The position numbers were made by a program, and so were the translations under genes. The notes beneath the pieces were generated by a model. It was not told the DNA's origin. It did no database searches and was given only the letters and a program-made list of their open reading frames with translations. From Clostridiaceae bacterium (GTDB lineage Bacteria > Bacillota > Clostridia > Oscillospirales > Acutalibacteraceae): DNA of 6,983 nt. The stretch lies in the NCBI GenBank assembly GCA_016295895.1, contig JAEDKI010000108.1, positions 1 to 6,983 of the forward strand. The letters are read 5' to 3'. Shown here piece after piece: positions 6,797-6,983 of the stretch; position 1 is the stretch's first letter, and the number at the start of each line of letters is the position of its first letter.

Positions 6797-6825
6797 ATTT
6801 TATAACATATCCCCCGAAATGTCAA
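6797..6825 (-). promoter_or_regulatory. Sigma-A type promoter for infC-rpmI-rplT
   Basis: On the minus strand, a perfect -35 TTGACA (6820-6825) is followed by exactly 17 nt and then -10 TAAAAT (6797-6802), one mismatch from TATAAT. Transcription should start near 6790, just before the first leader hairpin. It is a strong housekeeping promoter, as expected for a ribosomal protein operon. Confidence 0.88.
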
Positions 6826-6983
6826 GGGTTTTTTGAAATTTTTTATCCCGACCTCATACAATTCATTTCATCCGCACCTTACCAATCCTCAACCCTGCGA
6901 GCTGCGATTTTTGATTTCGGAACGCCGGGGACGGCGTTCCCTACCGAACCGATTATTAAATCCGGAACAATTCAGCCATTCCG
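6826..6983. other. Intergenic region upstream of the infC promoter
   Basis: I see no credible gene on either strand. Apart from the inverted repeat at 6919-6940, there is a short CGGAA...TTCCG inverted pair at the right edge (about 6962-6983) that may continue beyond the window. The first 15 bases beside the -35 are A/T-rich and could act as an UP-like element, which is speculative. Confidence 0.5.
6919..6940. repeat. Perfect 9-bp inverted repeat with 4-nt loop in intergenic DNA
   Basis: GGAACGCCG, the loop GGGA, then CGGCGTTCC form a perfect GC-rich 9-bp stem. Neither strand has a T-run after it, so it does not look like a terminator. It sits about 95 nt upstream of the infC -35 box. It could be a copy of a dispersed palindromic intergenic repeat, part of an RNA from a neighbouring gene outside the window, or a protein-binding site. 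Only one copy is visible here. Confidence 0.6.

Overview
The window looks like the chromosome of a low-to-mid GC Gram-positive bacterium, most probably a Clostridia member (my guess is an Oscillospiraceae/Ruminococcaceae-type gut lineage). The evidence is the folate-dependent TrmFO, the dprA-topA-trmFO cluster typical of Firmicutes, strong GGAGG-type ribosome binding sites, and an infC-rpmI-rplT operon behind an attenuator-type leader. The taxonomic placement is inference from gene content and style, not from a database match.

Every gene is on the minus strand, so in transcription order the window runs from right to left. (1) 6826-6983 is upstream intergenic DNA with one strong inverted repeat. 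(2) 6797-6825 is a near-consensus sigma-A promoter. (3) About 6625-6790 is a structured 5' leader ending in an intrinsic terminator, a candidate L20-leader-type attenuator. (4) infC (IF3), rpmI (L35) and rplT (L20) follow as a ribosome-assembly/initiation operon, closed by a second intrinsic terminator at about 5400-5458. (5) A second tight cluster follows: a SpoU/TrmH-family RNA methyltransferase (ATGA-overlapped with the next gene), dprA, topA (22 nt later) and trmFO (14-nt overlap with topA). trmFO runs off the left edge with only its last few residues missing.

The genes fall into translation and RNA modification (IF3, L35, L20, the 2'-O-methyltransferase, TrmFO m5U54) and DNA handling (DprA, topoisomerase I). 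No mobile element, CRISPR array, tRNA, rRNA or defence system is visible, and I found no wholly new system. The most interesting signals are in the infC region. The IF3 gene has no ATG, GTG or TTG able to encode its conserved N-terminus and appears to start at AUC. Its leader carries a terminator hairpin whose 5' arm is exactly complementary to an upstream leader segment, a plausible antiterminator switch.
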